Assembly (NCBI GenBank): GCA_021202245.1
Contig: JAJQDK010000124.1
Location: forward strand, 1 to 10,513
Source of the DNA: Clostridiales bacterium
GTDB taxonomy: Bacteria > Bacillota > Clostridia > Oscillospirales > Acutalibacteraceae
Reading direction: 5' to 3'
DNA length: 10,513 nt
The notes below the pieces were generated by a model that saw only the letters and a list, made by a program, of their open reading frames with translations, was not told where the DNA came from and searched no databases. This document shows positions 1 to 5,550 of the stretch, piece after piece. A program made the translations under genes and the position numbers. Position 1 is the first letter of the stretch; the number at the start of each line of letters is the position of its first letter.

Positions 1-56
1 TAAAATATATTCTTATAAGGACGGCTGCGCCGTGCGGGCAGATAATATCAGCCCCC

Positions 57-305
57 TACGAGGTTGAGCGAAATTATAGGTAGGCACACAGTGGTATAAA
101 TTGGGGATAACTATGGCGTTTGCATTTGTGGCGAACACTGTTCGCTGCTACGGACGTGTTATAAATTCAGCGTATCGTTGCAAAGGAAGCTGCGGCATAA
201 TATTTTTAACTTCACACTCCAAACTCCTAACTCCAAACTCATCACTCCAAACTCCCACTGACCGCCGCTATGAGGTTGAGTGAAAAAATTATACGTAGGC
301 ATACA
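57..305. repeat. Imperfect 34-37 bp direct repeat pair flanking a gene-free stretch
   Basis: A block at 57-90 (core GAGGTTGAGCGAAA, then TTATAGGTAGGCACACA) recurs at 269-305 with a few substitutions and three extra A residues (core GAGGTTGAGTGAAA, then TTATACGTAGGCATACA). The copies lie about 210 bp apart and bracket a stretch with no convincing gene. The second copy abuts the pckA terminator. Possible open frames here lack a good ribosome binding site and read across the repeats, so I do not call a gene. A small hairpin (ACGGC-TGC-GCCGT, 21-33) lies just outside. The copies could be remnants of a dispersed intergenic repeat; the family is not recognised. Confidence 0.6.
216..257. repeat. Three-copy 14-bp tandem repeat
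   Basis: The 11-mer ACTCCAAACTC occurs exactly at 216-226, 230-240 and 244-254. Each copy is followed by a variable trinucleotide, giving three 14-bp units in tandem. It is non-coding, on the far side of the pckA terminator. Such a unit could vary in copy number by slippage. No function is visible. Confidence 0.85.
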
Positions 306-349
306 AAAACCCCTTACGGCAGTCATTTGGTGCGCCGTAAGGGGGTATT
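305..349 (-). terminator. Intrinsic terminator of pckA
   Basis: A perfect 11-bp stem (310-320 with 334-344, arms CCCCTTACGGC and GCCGTAAGGGG) encloses a 13-nt loop. On the minus strand it is followed by a run of T (305-309). It lies about 75 nt beyond the pckA stop codon. The plus-strand side also has a T-rich tail (346-351), so it may act in both directions. Confidence 0.9.
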
Positions 350-390
350 TTTCTATTGTCCGTTTTAAGCGGAGCCGTCCACTTTGCCGG

Positions 391-418
391 GCAGAAAAAT
401 TTTAATAAAAATTTCTGC
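391..418. repeat. AT-rich inverted repeat just after the pckA stop
   Basis: GCAGAAA (391-397) and TTTCTGC (412-418) are complementary and enclose an A/T-only centre that can extend the pairing imperfectly. The repeat begins directly after the pckA stop codon and precedes the main terminator. It may be a 3'-UTR hairpin protecting or trimming the mRNA end. Confidence 0.5.
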
Positions 419-2023
419 TTATTCCTGAGGACCTGCGGCAACCAAAGCCTTGCCGAGCTCATTGCCCTCATACTTTTTAAAGTTGTTGACAAAGCGCTGA
501 GCCAAATCCTTTGCCTTTGTTTCCCATTCGGAAGCGTCAGCATAGGTATCACGGGGGTCAAGAATTGCGGGATCTACGCCGGGAAGCTCGGTGGGAACCT
601 CAAAGTTGAAGAAAGGAATCTGCTTGGTGGGAGCCTTAAGAATAGAGTCGTCAAGAATTGCGTCGATGATTCCTCTTGTGTCACGAATCGAAATACGCTT
701 GCCCGTGCCGTTCCAGCCGGTGTTTACAAGATAAGCCTTGGCACCGCTCTTCTGCATTCTCTTAACAAGCTCTTCGGCGTACTTTGTGGGATGCAGCTCA
801 AGGAAAGCCTGACCGAAGCAAGCCGAGAAGGTGGGAGTGGGCTCTGTGATGCCGCGCTCTGTGCCCGCAAGCTTAGCCGTGAAGCCAGAAAGGAAATAAT
901 ACTCTGTCTGTTCGGGTGTGAGGATTGATACCGGAGGAAGAACGCCGAAAGCATCTGCCGAAAGGAAGATAACATTCTTGGCAGCCGGTGCTGAAGAAAC
1001 GGGGCGAACAATGTTCTCGATATGGTTAATCGGGTATGATACACGGGTATTTTCTGTTACGCTCTTGTCTGTAAAGTCGATTTTGCCGTCCTTGTCAAGG
1101 GTTACGTTCTCAAGGAGCGCATTGCGCTTGATGGCGTTGTAGATGTCGGGCTCGGAGTCCTTGTCAAGGTCAATAACCTTAGCGTAGCAGCCGCCCTCAA
1201 AGTTGAACACGCCGTTGTCGTCCCAGCCATGCTCGTCGTCGCCTATAAGCAGACGCTTGGGGTCGGTTGAAAGTGTGGTTTTGCCTGTGCCGGAAAGTCC
1301 GAAGAAGATAGCAGTATTTTCGCCGTTAAGGTCGGTGTTAGCCGAGCAGTGCATAGAAGCGATGCCCTTGAGTGGGAGATAGTAGTTCATCATTGAGAAC
1401 ATACCCTTTTTCATCTCGCCGCCGTACCAGGTGTTGATGATAACCTGCTCACGGCTTGTTATGTTAAATACTACAGCGGTTTCGGAGTTAAGACCACACT
1501 CCTTGTAGTTTTCTACCTTTGCCTTGGAAGCGTTGTAAACAACGAAATCGGGCTCAAAGCTTGCAAGCTCCTCCTCGGTGGGACGAATGAACATATTTTC
1601 AACAAAATGAGCCTGCCAAGCAACCTCCATAATAAAGCGGATAGCCATACGGGTGTCCTTGTTGGCGCCGCAGAAAGCATCAACAACATAGAGCTTCTTA
1701 TCGGAAAGCTCCTCCTGCGCGATTTTCTTAACAGCCTCCCATGTTTCCTGAGAAGCGGGATGGTTGTCGTTTTTGTATTCATCAGAGGTCCACCAAACAG
1801 TGTCCTTTGAATTATCATCCATAACAATGAATTTATCCTTAGGTGAGCGGCCCGTGTAGATGCCTGTCATAACATTGACAGCGCCGAGCTCACTTACCTG
1901 ACCCTTTTCATAGCCCTCAAGATCAGGCTTTGTCTCTTCTTCGAATAACATTTCAAAAGAAGGATTGTGTACAATTTCTGTGGCACCTGTAATGCCGTAC
2001 TTTGTCAAATCAAGATTTGCCAT
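419..2023 (-). CDS. pckA: Phosphoenolpyruvate carboxykinase (ATP)
   Basis: Catalyses the reversible reaction oxaloacetate + ATP to PEP + CO2 + ADP in the cytosol. In gut anaerobes it often runs toward oxaloacetate during fermentation; elsewhere it serves gluconeogenesis. The product is 534 residues, close to the usual ~530-540 of the ATP-dependent family. Visible signatures are the substrate-binding TGRSPKDK (57-64), WYGGEMKKG (199-207), SMHCSAN (223-229), the P-loop GLSGTGKTT (242-250) and the metal/kinase-2 segment beginning GDDEHGWDDNG (261-271). The ATG at 2023 is preceded by an AAAGAGG ribosome binding site about 10 nt upstream and begins MANLDLTKYG, a normal N terminus for the family. 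It is a single-gene unit: its own promoter is at 2123-2151 and its terminator at 305-349. All motif residues expected by eye are present. Confidence 0.98.
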   Translation of the reverse strand: MANLDLTKYGITGATEIVHNPSFEMLFEEETKPDLEGYEKGQVSELGAVNVMTGIYTGRSPKDKFIVMDDNSKDTVWWTSDEYKNDNHPASQETWEAVKKIAQEELSDKKLYVVDAFCGANKDTRMAIRFIMEVAWQAHFVENMFIRPTEEELASFEPDFVVYNASKAKVENYKECGLNSETAVVFNITSREQVIINTWYGGEMKKGMFSMMNYYLPLKGIASMHCSANTDLNGENTAIFFGLSGTGKTTLSTDPKRLLIGDDEHGWDDNGVFNFEGGCYAKVIDLDKDSEPDIYNAIKRNALLENVTLDKDGKIDFTDKSVTENTRVSYPINHIENIVRPVSSAPAAKNVIFLSADAFGVLPPVSILTPEQTEYYFLSGFTAKLAGTERGITEPTPTFSACFGQAFLELHPTKYAEELVKRMQKSGAKAYLVNTGWNGTGKRISIRDTRGIIDAILDDSILKAPTKQIPFFNFEVPTELPGVDPAILDPRDTYADASEWETKAKDLAQRFVNNFKKYEGNELGKALVAAGPQE

Positions 2024-2122
2024 AATACATTCAACCTCTTTCTTATAAAATTTCTAAATGAAGTAATTATCCCTGAAGCCGGCAGCCGATTTTAATTAAG
2101 CTGCTTTTACAGGACATAAAAT

Positions 2123-2151
2123 ATTATATCACTTAAGCAGTATTTTTTCAA
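2123..2151 (-). promoter_or_regulatory. Sigma-A promoter of pckA
   Basis: On the minus strand TTGAAA (2146-2151), a 17-nt spacer and TATAAT (2123-2128) form a near-consensus promoter, with an extended -10 TG (TGATATAAT). The predicted start is near 2116, leaving a leader of about 90 nt before the pckA ATG. The leader can form a GCAGC/GCTGC stem. No catabolite (cre) site was convincing by eye. Confidence 0.85.
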
Positions 2152-2350
2152 GCTAAAATGCAATATTTTCAAAGAAATAATGCAAAATTTACATTTTATA
2201 AAAATATTATTCCCTATTCGGCGTAATTTTTGCAGAGAAAATATACATTTTCCGTCATTTTTACATAACTCTGTGCAAGCCCCTTGTTTGAATATAGGTT
2301 TATCAGGGCGCCTAAGCTCAAAAGCAAGCCGCAGAATATGCGCAAAAAGT
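2152..2350. other. Gene-free AT-rich intergenic stretch
   Basis: Between the pckA promoter and the downstream end of the cassette terminator there is A/T-rich DNA with no credible coding frame. No tRNA-like fold or strong hairpin was seen. Confidence 0.6.
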
Positions 2351-2376
2351 AAAAACCCGACGAAAAACGTCGGGCT
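2351..2376 (-). terminator. Terminator of the two-gene cassette (copy of the rplL terminator)
   Basis: A 7-bp stem (CCCGACG 2356-2362 with CGTCGGG 2368-2374, loop AAAAA) is followed on the minus strand by TTTTT (2351-2355). It is a truncated copy of the rplL terminator at 3513-3541: the outer bases that give the original a 10-bp stem are lost here. It lies about 65 nt after the stop of the membrane-protein gene. Confidence 0.8.
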
Positions 2377-2420
2377 TAAAAATTCGGAAAAGTGACTTAC
2401 TTTAATTCTACTTCTGCACC
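2356..2420 (-). repeat. Detached copy of the rplL 3' end (direct repeat, distal copy)
   Basis: 63 of 65 positions match 3520-3584 at a constant offset of 1164 bp; the mismatches are at 2395 and 2418. Read on the minus strand it holds the final codons of rplL (GAEVELK, stop at 2397-2399), the 3' untranslated spacer and most of the terminator hairpin. There is no start codon or upstream rplL sequence: the frame is stopped by TAA 18 codons before the shared part. This is therefore a gene-end fragment, not a second gene. It marks the far boundary of the inserted-looking cassette. Confidence 0.9.
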
Positions 2421-2440
2421 GGCAGCGAAATCAGCAACTG

Positions 2441-2785
2441 CTACAAAAGCCTTGTATTAACAAAATAAATTACAATTCCCCACAGTCCTGCATAAACCAA
2501 CATAAAAAGAGCAGCTTTCATTGCTGATTTAATAGTTTTGTTACGCAGAGAGATAAGGAGTCGCTCTCGTTCCTCAAAATAAAAATTTTCTTTTATGGAT
2601 TTAATTCCGTGATAGTAAGAATATGTTGTTGCAATAAAATAAATTACTATTCCAATGCACCCTACGGTAACTAATATAGCCAGCAGATTTGAGGCTACCC
2701 AATATGCCGCAGAAATCAAAGATAAAGAAGCGGCTAACAAAAATGCTGCCAATGTAACAAGAATTACGCTCGGATATCTATTCAT
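2441..2785 (-). CDS. Small integral membrane protein, unrecognised family
   Basis: I do not recognise this family. From the ATG at 2785 the protein has 114 residues, with three hydrophobic segments at about 6-28, 32-55 and 90-109. A charged loop at about 60-88 (EERERLLISLRNK region) joins the second and third. The short N terminus and basic C-terminal end are visible. I prefer the ATG at 2785 because AGGTG lies 4 nt upstream. A GTG at 2806 would add seven residues (MLKCRCV) and start 1 nt after the stop of the upstream gene, so translational coupling is possible. It is the second gene of a two-gene cassette downstream of a structured leader and ends just before the rplL-end copy. It could be the membrane partner of the preceding small protein; this is inference from adjacency only. 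Confidence 0.75.
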   Translation of the reverse strand: MNRYPSVILVTLAAFLLAASLSLISAAYWVASNLLAILVTVGCIGIVIYFIATTYSYYHGIKSIKENFYFEERERLLISLRNKTIKSAMKAALFMLVYAGLWGIVIYFVNTRLL

Positions 2786-2807
2786 AACACACCTACACTT
2801 TAACACA

Positions 2808-3101
2808 TTATAACTCTTTTAGTTTTATGCAACTTTTAAAAGAGTTGCCAATCAAAGTTGTTCCCAAAGACACCTGAAAAACATAACTTTCGTTTCCCTG
2901 TGGTATAGTAATTTCATCACATTCGCCGATATTTCTGTCGTTTAATTCAATCGAGATGCTGTGACTGCTTTCATCCACCGTTATTTTTTTCGTTTCACCT
3001 CCATAAATTATACCGTATTTTTTTCCGTCGAAAACAACGCTCCACGCGGTTTTGTTGTTTAATAAGGTTTTCTTCCTCATTAAAGTGATTGTTCTGCTCA
3101 T
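2808..3101 (-). CDS. Small soluble protein, unrecognised, probably beta-rich
   Basis: 97 residues, family not recognised. The N terminus is basic (MSRTITLMRKK). The body alternates short hydrophobic stretches with GKKYG, GGET, VDESSHSISIEL and IPQGNESY, suggesting a small beta-sandwich. The pattern 'Dgkk.G.i..Ge.k.i.v..s.hsi.i.l' loosely recalls PEGA-like or DUF2846-like domains that bind or stabilise envelope components, but I cannot assign it. There is no signal peptide or membrane segment. The ATG at 3101 has a strong GGAGG 8 nt upstream. Directly before that is an intrinsic-terminator-like hairpin (3116-3148), so expression may be gated in the leader. Its stop lies 1 nt from the GTG alternative start of the following membrane gene. 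Confidence 0.8.
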   Translation of the reverse strand: MSRTITLMRKKTLLNNKTAWSVVFDGKKYGIIYGGETKKITVDESSHSISIELNDRNIGECDEITIPQGNESYVFQVSLGTTLIGNSFKSCIKLKEL

Positions 3102-3102
3102 A

Positions 3103-3231
3103 TCATTGTCCTCCTAAAATAAAAAATGCGCCTACCGAAGCAGACGCACAAAAAACGCAAACTCCGATAGTCGCCAAACTAACAATATGCGAAAACAGGT
3201 ATAACCATGATTGCATAAACGAAATTTGCAT
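3103..3231 (-). CDS. Possible 42-residue hydrophobic peptide in the cassette leader
   Basis: An ATG at 3231, with AGGA about 10 nt upstream, opens a frame of 42 residues starting MQISFMQSWLYLF. It contains a continuous hydrophobic stretch at about 17-39 and ends in GGQ. Its TGA stop (3103-3105) lies 1 nt before the ATG of the next gene, as in coupled genes. TTG starts further upstream in the same frame would lengthen it by a few residues. Against it: the T-rich strand makes any frame look hydrophobic, and the same bases form both the 3' half of the foldback RNA and the attenuator-like hairpin. It may be a leader peptide, a small membrane protein or chance. Confidence 0.3.
   Translation of the reverse strand: MQISFMQSWLYLFSHIVSLATIGVCVFCASASVGAFFILGGQ
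3116..3148 (-). terminator. UUCG-capped attenuator-like hairpin before the ribosome binding site
   Basis: On the minus strand TGCGTCTGC (3140-3148), a TTCG loop (3136-3139) and GTAGGCGCA (3127-3135) make a 9-bp stem with two G-T wobbles. It is capped by the very stable C(UUCG)G tetraloop and followed by TTTTTTATTTT (3116-3126). The GGAGG of the next gene begins 1 nt later (3110-3114). Position and shape fit a leader terminator that decides whether the two small genes are transcribed. The alternative is that it ends a small RNA of about 200 nt. Confidence 0.6.
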
Positions 3232-3324
3232 TTTTATCAAATCCTGAAACAATCATGGAAAAGAATATAATTCGTTTTATCAAAAGAAAAATACACCCTT
3301 TCGCAATTATAAAGTTAGTTTGGC
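3173..3324 (-). ncRNA. Candidate structured leader RNA or small RNA, 152-nt foldback
   Basis: The minus-strand RNA can pair end to end in four helices found by eye. P1 is 3314-3324 with 3173-3183 (11 bp, GCCAAACTAAC with GTTAGTTTGGC, perfect). P2 is 3299-3305 with 3188-3194 (7 bp). P3 is 3292-3298 with 3197-3203 (7 bp with G-U wobbles). P4 is 3250-3258 with 3205-3213 (9 bp, perfect). A 33-nt one-sided bulge (3259-3291) and a large apical loop remain; the 10-mer TTTGATAAAA occurs in both (3275-3284 and 3232-3241). The promoter at 3331-3359 predicts transcription to start at 3324, the first base of P1. No known riboswitch class is recognised. A MITE-like inverted repeat is the main alternative. 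Confidence 0.5.
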
Positions 3325-3330
3325 ATTTTT

Positions 3331-3359
3331 ATTTTAGCACAACAAAAACAGAAAGTAAA
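3331..3359 (-). promoter_or_regulatory. Promoter of the two-gene cassette
   Basis: On the minus strand TTTACT (3354-3359), a 17-nt spacer and TAAAAT (3331-3336) with an extended -10 TG (TGCTAAAAT) form a good sigma-A promoter. The seventh base downstream of the -10 is G at 3324, exactly where the leader foldback begins. This gives the small genes transcription independent of the ribosomal operon. Confidence 0.7.
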
Positions 3360-3388
3360 TAACAATTAAAAATTTTAGAAATAAAAAT

Positions 3389-3421
3389 CAAAAAACTCAA
3401 GGGGCGGATATTATCCACCCC
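3389..3421 (-). terminator. Second terminator-like hairpin downstream of rplL
   Basis: GGGGTGGAT (3413-3421) and ATCCGCCCC (3401-3409), read on the minus strand, form a 9-bp GC-rich stem with one wobble and a 3-nt loop. It is followed by TTGAGTTTTTTG. It lies about 100 nt beyond the rplL terminator and about 40 nt before the cassette promoter. It could catch read-through, or be the original end of the transferred segment. Confidence 0.55.
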
Positions 3422-3512
3422 CCACGGTCGTGCAGTGAATTTGTAGTTTCATCTCAACGGGAACAACGGCACAAATGCTTAAATTTACGGCTCTGCCTCT
3501 GCTCAAACACAC

Positions 3513-3541
3513 AAAAAAGCCCGACGAAAAACGTCGGGCTT
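3513..3541 (-). terminator. Intrinsic terminator of the rplJ-rplL transcript
   Basis: A 10-bp stem (AAGCCCGACG 3517-3526 with CGTCGGGCTT 3532-3541, loop AAAAA) is followed on the minus strand by a T-rich tail. It lies about 20 nt after the rplL stop codon, ending the ribosomal cluster before any rpoB gene. Confidence 0.9.
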
Positions 3542-3584
3542 AAAAATTCGGAAAAGTGCCTTACTTTAATTCTACTTCTGCGCC
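3520..3584 (-). repeat. rplL 3' end, native copy of the 65-bp direct repeat
   Basis: This is the intact copy of the repeat described at 2356-2420. It holds the last codons of rplL, the stop at 3561-3563 and the terminator arms. Matching ceases at the GAE codons on one side and inside the terminator stem on the other. Confidence 0.9.
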
Positions 3585-3938
3585 TGCTTCTTCGAGCTTT
3601 GTCTTCATAGCCTCTGCATCGTCCTTGGAAACAGCTTCCTTTACAGTCTTGGGAGCGCCGTCAACGAGAGCCTTTGCTTCCTTAAGACCGAGACCTGTAA
3701 TCTCACGAACAACCTTGATAACAGCAATCTTGTTGCCGCCTGCGCCCTTGAGTACTACGTCAAACTCTGTCTGCTCTGCAGCAGCAGCCTCGCCGTCTGC
3801 AGCAGGACCTGCAACTGCAACTGCAGCAGCAGCCGATACGCCAAATTCATCCTCTACAGCGTGAACGAGCTCGGAAAGCTCAAGAACTGTGAGGTCTTTT
3901 AATTCTTCAATAATAGCAGTAATTTTTTCTGATGCCAT
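3561..3938 (-). CDS. rplL: 50S ribosomal protein L7/L12
   Basis: Forms the flexible dimeric stalk of the large subunit that recruits and stimulates translational GTPases. The 125 residues match the usual ~120. The N-terminal dimerisation and L10-binding helix pair is at about 1-32 (SEKITAIIEELKDLTVLELSELV). An Ala/Gly-rich hinge follows at about 34-52. The conserved C-terminal domain contains FDVVL, KIAVIKVVREITGLGLKEAK and the end GAEVELK. The ATG at 3938 has a strong GGAGG 10 nt upstream. It follows rplJ by 50 nt and is closed by its own terminator. Its 3' end is duplicated 1164 bp further on, which makes this locus the likely insertion site of the small-gene cassette. Confidence 0.98.
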   Translation of the reverse strand: MASEKITAIIEELKDLTVLELSELVHAVEDEFGVSAAAAVAVAGPAADGEAAAAEQTEFDVVLKGAGGNKIAVIKVVREITGLGLKEAKALVDGAPKTVKEAVSKDDAEAMKTKLEEAGAEVELK

Positions 3939-3988
3939 TTTAATTTACCTCCGTTATGTTAATAAGTTTTAAATTTAAATTTTGCAGA

Positions 3989-4576
3989 TTATTCTGCTGC
4001 GGGAGCTTCCTGAGTGGGAACCTCCTCTTCTGCCGGAGCAGGAGCTTCTTCGTTTGATTCAGCCTCTGCTGCGCAAGCTTCAACGCCGCCCTTGTCAACA
4101 ACAGCCTGTACGGCACGGGCAAAGGATGCGATAGGCGCCTGGAATGCGCCGAGAACATTTGCAAGAAGAACATCTCTTGACGGAAGCTTTGACAAAGATA
4201 TGATAGTATCCATATCAATTACAGCGCCGTCGAGATAAGCTGTTTTAACCTTAAAGTTGTCGTGATCCTTAGCATAGTTGCACAGGATTCTTGCAGCTGT
4301 GGCATATTCGGTGTCGCTTGTTGCAATAGCGGTTGTGCCCTCAAGAACAGGCTTGATGTCCTCAAGACCTGCTTCATCGCAGGCACGCGACAGGAGTGTG
4401 TTCTTAACAACAGTGTACTTAACATCGTTTTCACGAAGCTCTTTTCTGAGCTTTGTATCGTCCTCGGTGTTAATACCCTCGTAGCATACAACCACGCCCG
4501 TTACCGAGCTTTTGAGTCTTTCGCTGAGCTCTGCAACAATTGCTTTCTTCTGCTCTAAAACACTTTGACTTGGCAA
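3989..4576 (-). CDS. rplJ: 50S ribosomal protein L10, TTG start
   Basis: Anchors L7/L12 dimers to 23S rRNA at the stalk base and autoregulates its own operon through the L10 leader. From the TTG at 4576 the protein has 195 residues beginning (M)PSQSVLEQKK, the normal L10 N terminus. GGAGGTG lies 8 nt upstream. A longer in-frame reading back to 4675 would run through the leader terminator and is rejected. The globular N-terminal domain carries VVCYEGINTEDDTKLRKELR and NDVKYTVVKNTLL; the C-terminal helix binds L7/L12. An acidic, Ala/Pro/Glu-rich tail (about 170-195, ending EAPAAE) extends past the minimal family length, which is common in Clostridia. The non-ATG start may keep basal translation low in a feedback-controlled gene. 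Confidence 0.96.
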   Translation of the reverse strand: MPSQSVLEQKKAIVAELSERLKSSVTGVVVCYEGINTEDDTKLRKELRENDVKYTVVKNTLLSRACDEAGLEDIKPVLEGTTAIATSDTEYATAARILCNYAKDHDNFKVKTAYLDGAVIDMDTIISLSKLPSRDVLLANVLGAFQAPIASFARAVQAVVDKGGVEACAAEAESNEEAPAPAEEEVPTQEAPAAE

Positions 4577-4611
4577 GAATAATTCACCTCCGAAAATTTC
4601 TACGCAGTTCA

Positions 4612-4644
4612 TAAAAACAGCCGTCCGTTTACCTCGGACGGCTG
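4612..4644 (-). terminator. Attenuator terminator in the L10 leader
   Basis: CAGCCGTCCG (4618-4627) and CGGACGGCTG (4635-4644) pair perfectly over 10 bp with a 7-nt loop. On the minus strand a TTTTT run follows. It lies between the L10-binding leader and the rplJ ribosome binding site, as expected for transcription attenuation of rplJL by excess L10-L12 complex. Confidence 0.85.
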
Positions 4645-4740
4645 CAAAAACACAAAATAAAAATGTAATTTGCATCTTCCTCGGCAGGCGGGATAACCCT
4701 TACGCTGACGCACCTGCTGTCTTTAGAACAGCGAATTATA
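4645..4740 (-). ncRNA. Ribosomal protein L10 leader
   Basis: The minus-strand core at about 4678-4733 shows the hallmarks of the L10 leader family (RF00557 type): CGCTGTTCTAAAGACAGCAG forming the CTGT/ACAG hairpin, then GGTGCG, an AGGGTTATCCC hairpin and CCTGCCGAGG, which pairs back to GCAGG. The L10(L12)4 complex binds this fold, and the downstream terminator is its readout. A TATAAT at 4735-4740 could be a -10 element, but no matching -35 is evident, so read-through from rplA is the simpler source. The 5' limit is uncertain. Confidence 0.85.
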
Positions 4741-4800
4741 TATTCACACCCGATAAGCTTCGATTTAACCTGAGCTTAAGCAGAGCGCAAACAGTTAAAT

Positions 4801-5496
4801 TTAAGCACCAAACTTTGTGGGATTGATGCGAACGCTCGGGCCCATTGTTGAAGTGATGGCAACTGAGCGGATATACTGACCCTTTGCGGCAGCAGGCTTA
4901 GCCTTAACGATAGCTCCCATAAGAGTGTCAAGGTTCTCGACTAACTTATCAACGCCGAAGCTTACCTTGCCGATAGGACAGTGAATAATGTTGGTTTTGT
5001 CAAGACGGTACTCAATCTTACCTGCCTTTGCCTCTTTAACAGCCTTGGCAATGTCGGGAGTAACCGTACCTGCTTTCGGGTTAGGCATAAGACCGCGGGG
5101 TCCGAGGATTCTGCCGAGACGGCCTACAATACCCATACAGTCGGGTGTTGTGATAAGCACATCGAAATCCATCCAATTTTCCTGCTGGATTTTCTGAGTC
5201 ATATCCTCTGCGCCTACAAAGTCTGCGCCTGCTTCCTTGGCAAGGTCCTCATTAGCGCCCTTACAAATTGCAAGAACCCTTACGTTTTTACCGGTGCCGT
5301 TAGGAAGAACTACCGCACCTCTGACCTGCTGGTCAGCGTGACGGCTGTCTACGCCGAGCTTTACGTGAAGCTCAACCGTTTCGTCAAACTTGGCTGTTGC
5401 TGTTTTGATAACGGTGTCAATAGCCTCGCCTGAGTCATATAATTTAGTTCTGTCAACGAGCTTAGCAGCGTCAACATATTTTTTACCGTGTTTCAT
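4801..5496 (-). CDS. rplA: 50S ribosomal protein L1
   Basis: Binds 23S rRNA helices 76-78 to form the L1 stalk that handles E-site tRNA, and in many bacteria represses translation of the rplK-rplA message. The 231 residues match the family. Signatures include KHGKKY at the start, FDETVELHVKLGVD, RGAVVLPNGTGK, the domain II GADFVGAEDM, and the conserved LGRILGPRGLMPNPKAGTV (about 130-148). The end is SVAITSTMGPSVRINP. The ATG at 5496 has GGAGGAAG a few nt upstream. It lies 54 nt after rplK and ends shortly before the L10 leader. Nothing unusual was seen. Confidence 0.98.
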   Translation of the reverse strand: MKHGKKYVDAAKLVDRTKLYDSGEAIDTVIKTATAKFDETVELHVKLGVDSRHADQQVRGAVVLPNGTGKNVRVLAICKGANEDLAKEAGADFVGAEDMTQKIQQENWMDFDVLITTPDCMGIVGRLGRILGPRGLMPNPKAGTVTPDIAKAVKEAKAGKIEYRLDKTNIIHCPIGKVSFGVDKLVENLDTLMGAIVKAKPAAAKGQYIRSVAITSTMGPSVRINPTKFGA

Positions 5497-5550
5497 CAGT
5501 CTTCCTCCATTGTTAGGTGGTCAATCGGAAATTTCCTCCCACCCGGATTA

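Noticed and set aside
131..145. Palindrome GCGAACA-C-TGTTCGC resembling a LexA/DinR box
   Set aside because: The Gram-positive box is CGAAC-N4-GTTCG; here the spacer is 3 nt, and no damage-response gene or promoter follows.
216..257. CRISPR-like array
   Set aside because: Units are 14 bp with 3-bp variable parts; there are no spacers and no cas genes.
101..283. 60-codon open frame on the plus strand
   Set aside because: No good ribosome binding site, reads through the 14-bp tandem repeats and into the second direct repeat, and has no family-like composition.
2400..2456. Second rplL gene or paralogue ending GAEVELK
   Set aside because: The frame is closed by a TAA 18 codons upstream of the shared end and has no start, so it is only a gene-end fragment.
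3173..3324. 6S RNA (ssrS) identity for the foldback
   Set aside because: The length of about 200 nt and long-hairpin shape are suggestive, but the bulge is strongly one-sided and the sequence does not match 6S landmarks I know; left as an unnamed structured RNA.
4577..4675. 33-residue N-terminal extension of L10
   Set aside because: It would translate through the attenuator hairpin; the GGAGG plus TTG at 4576 gives the normal L10 N terminus.
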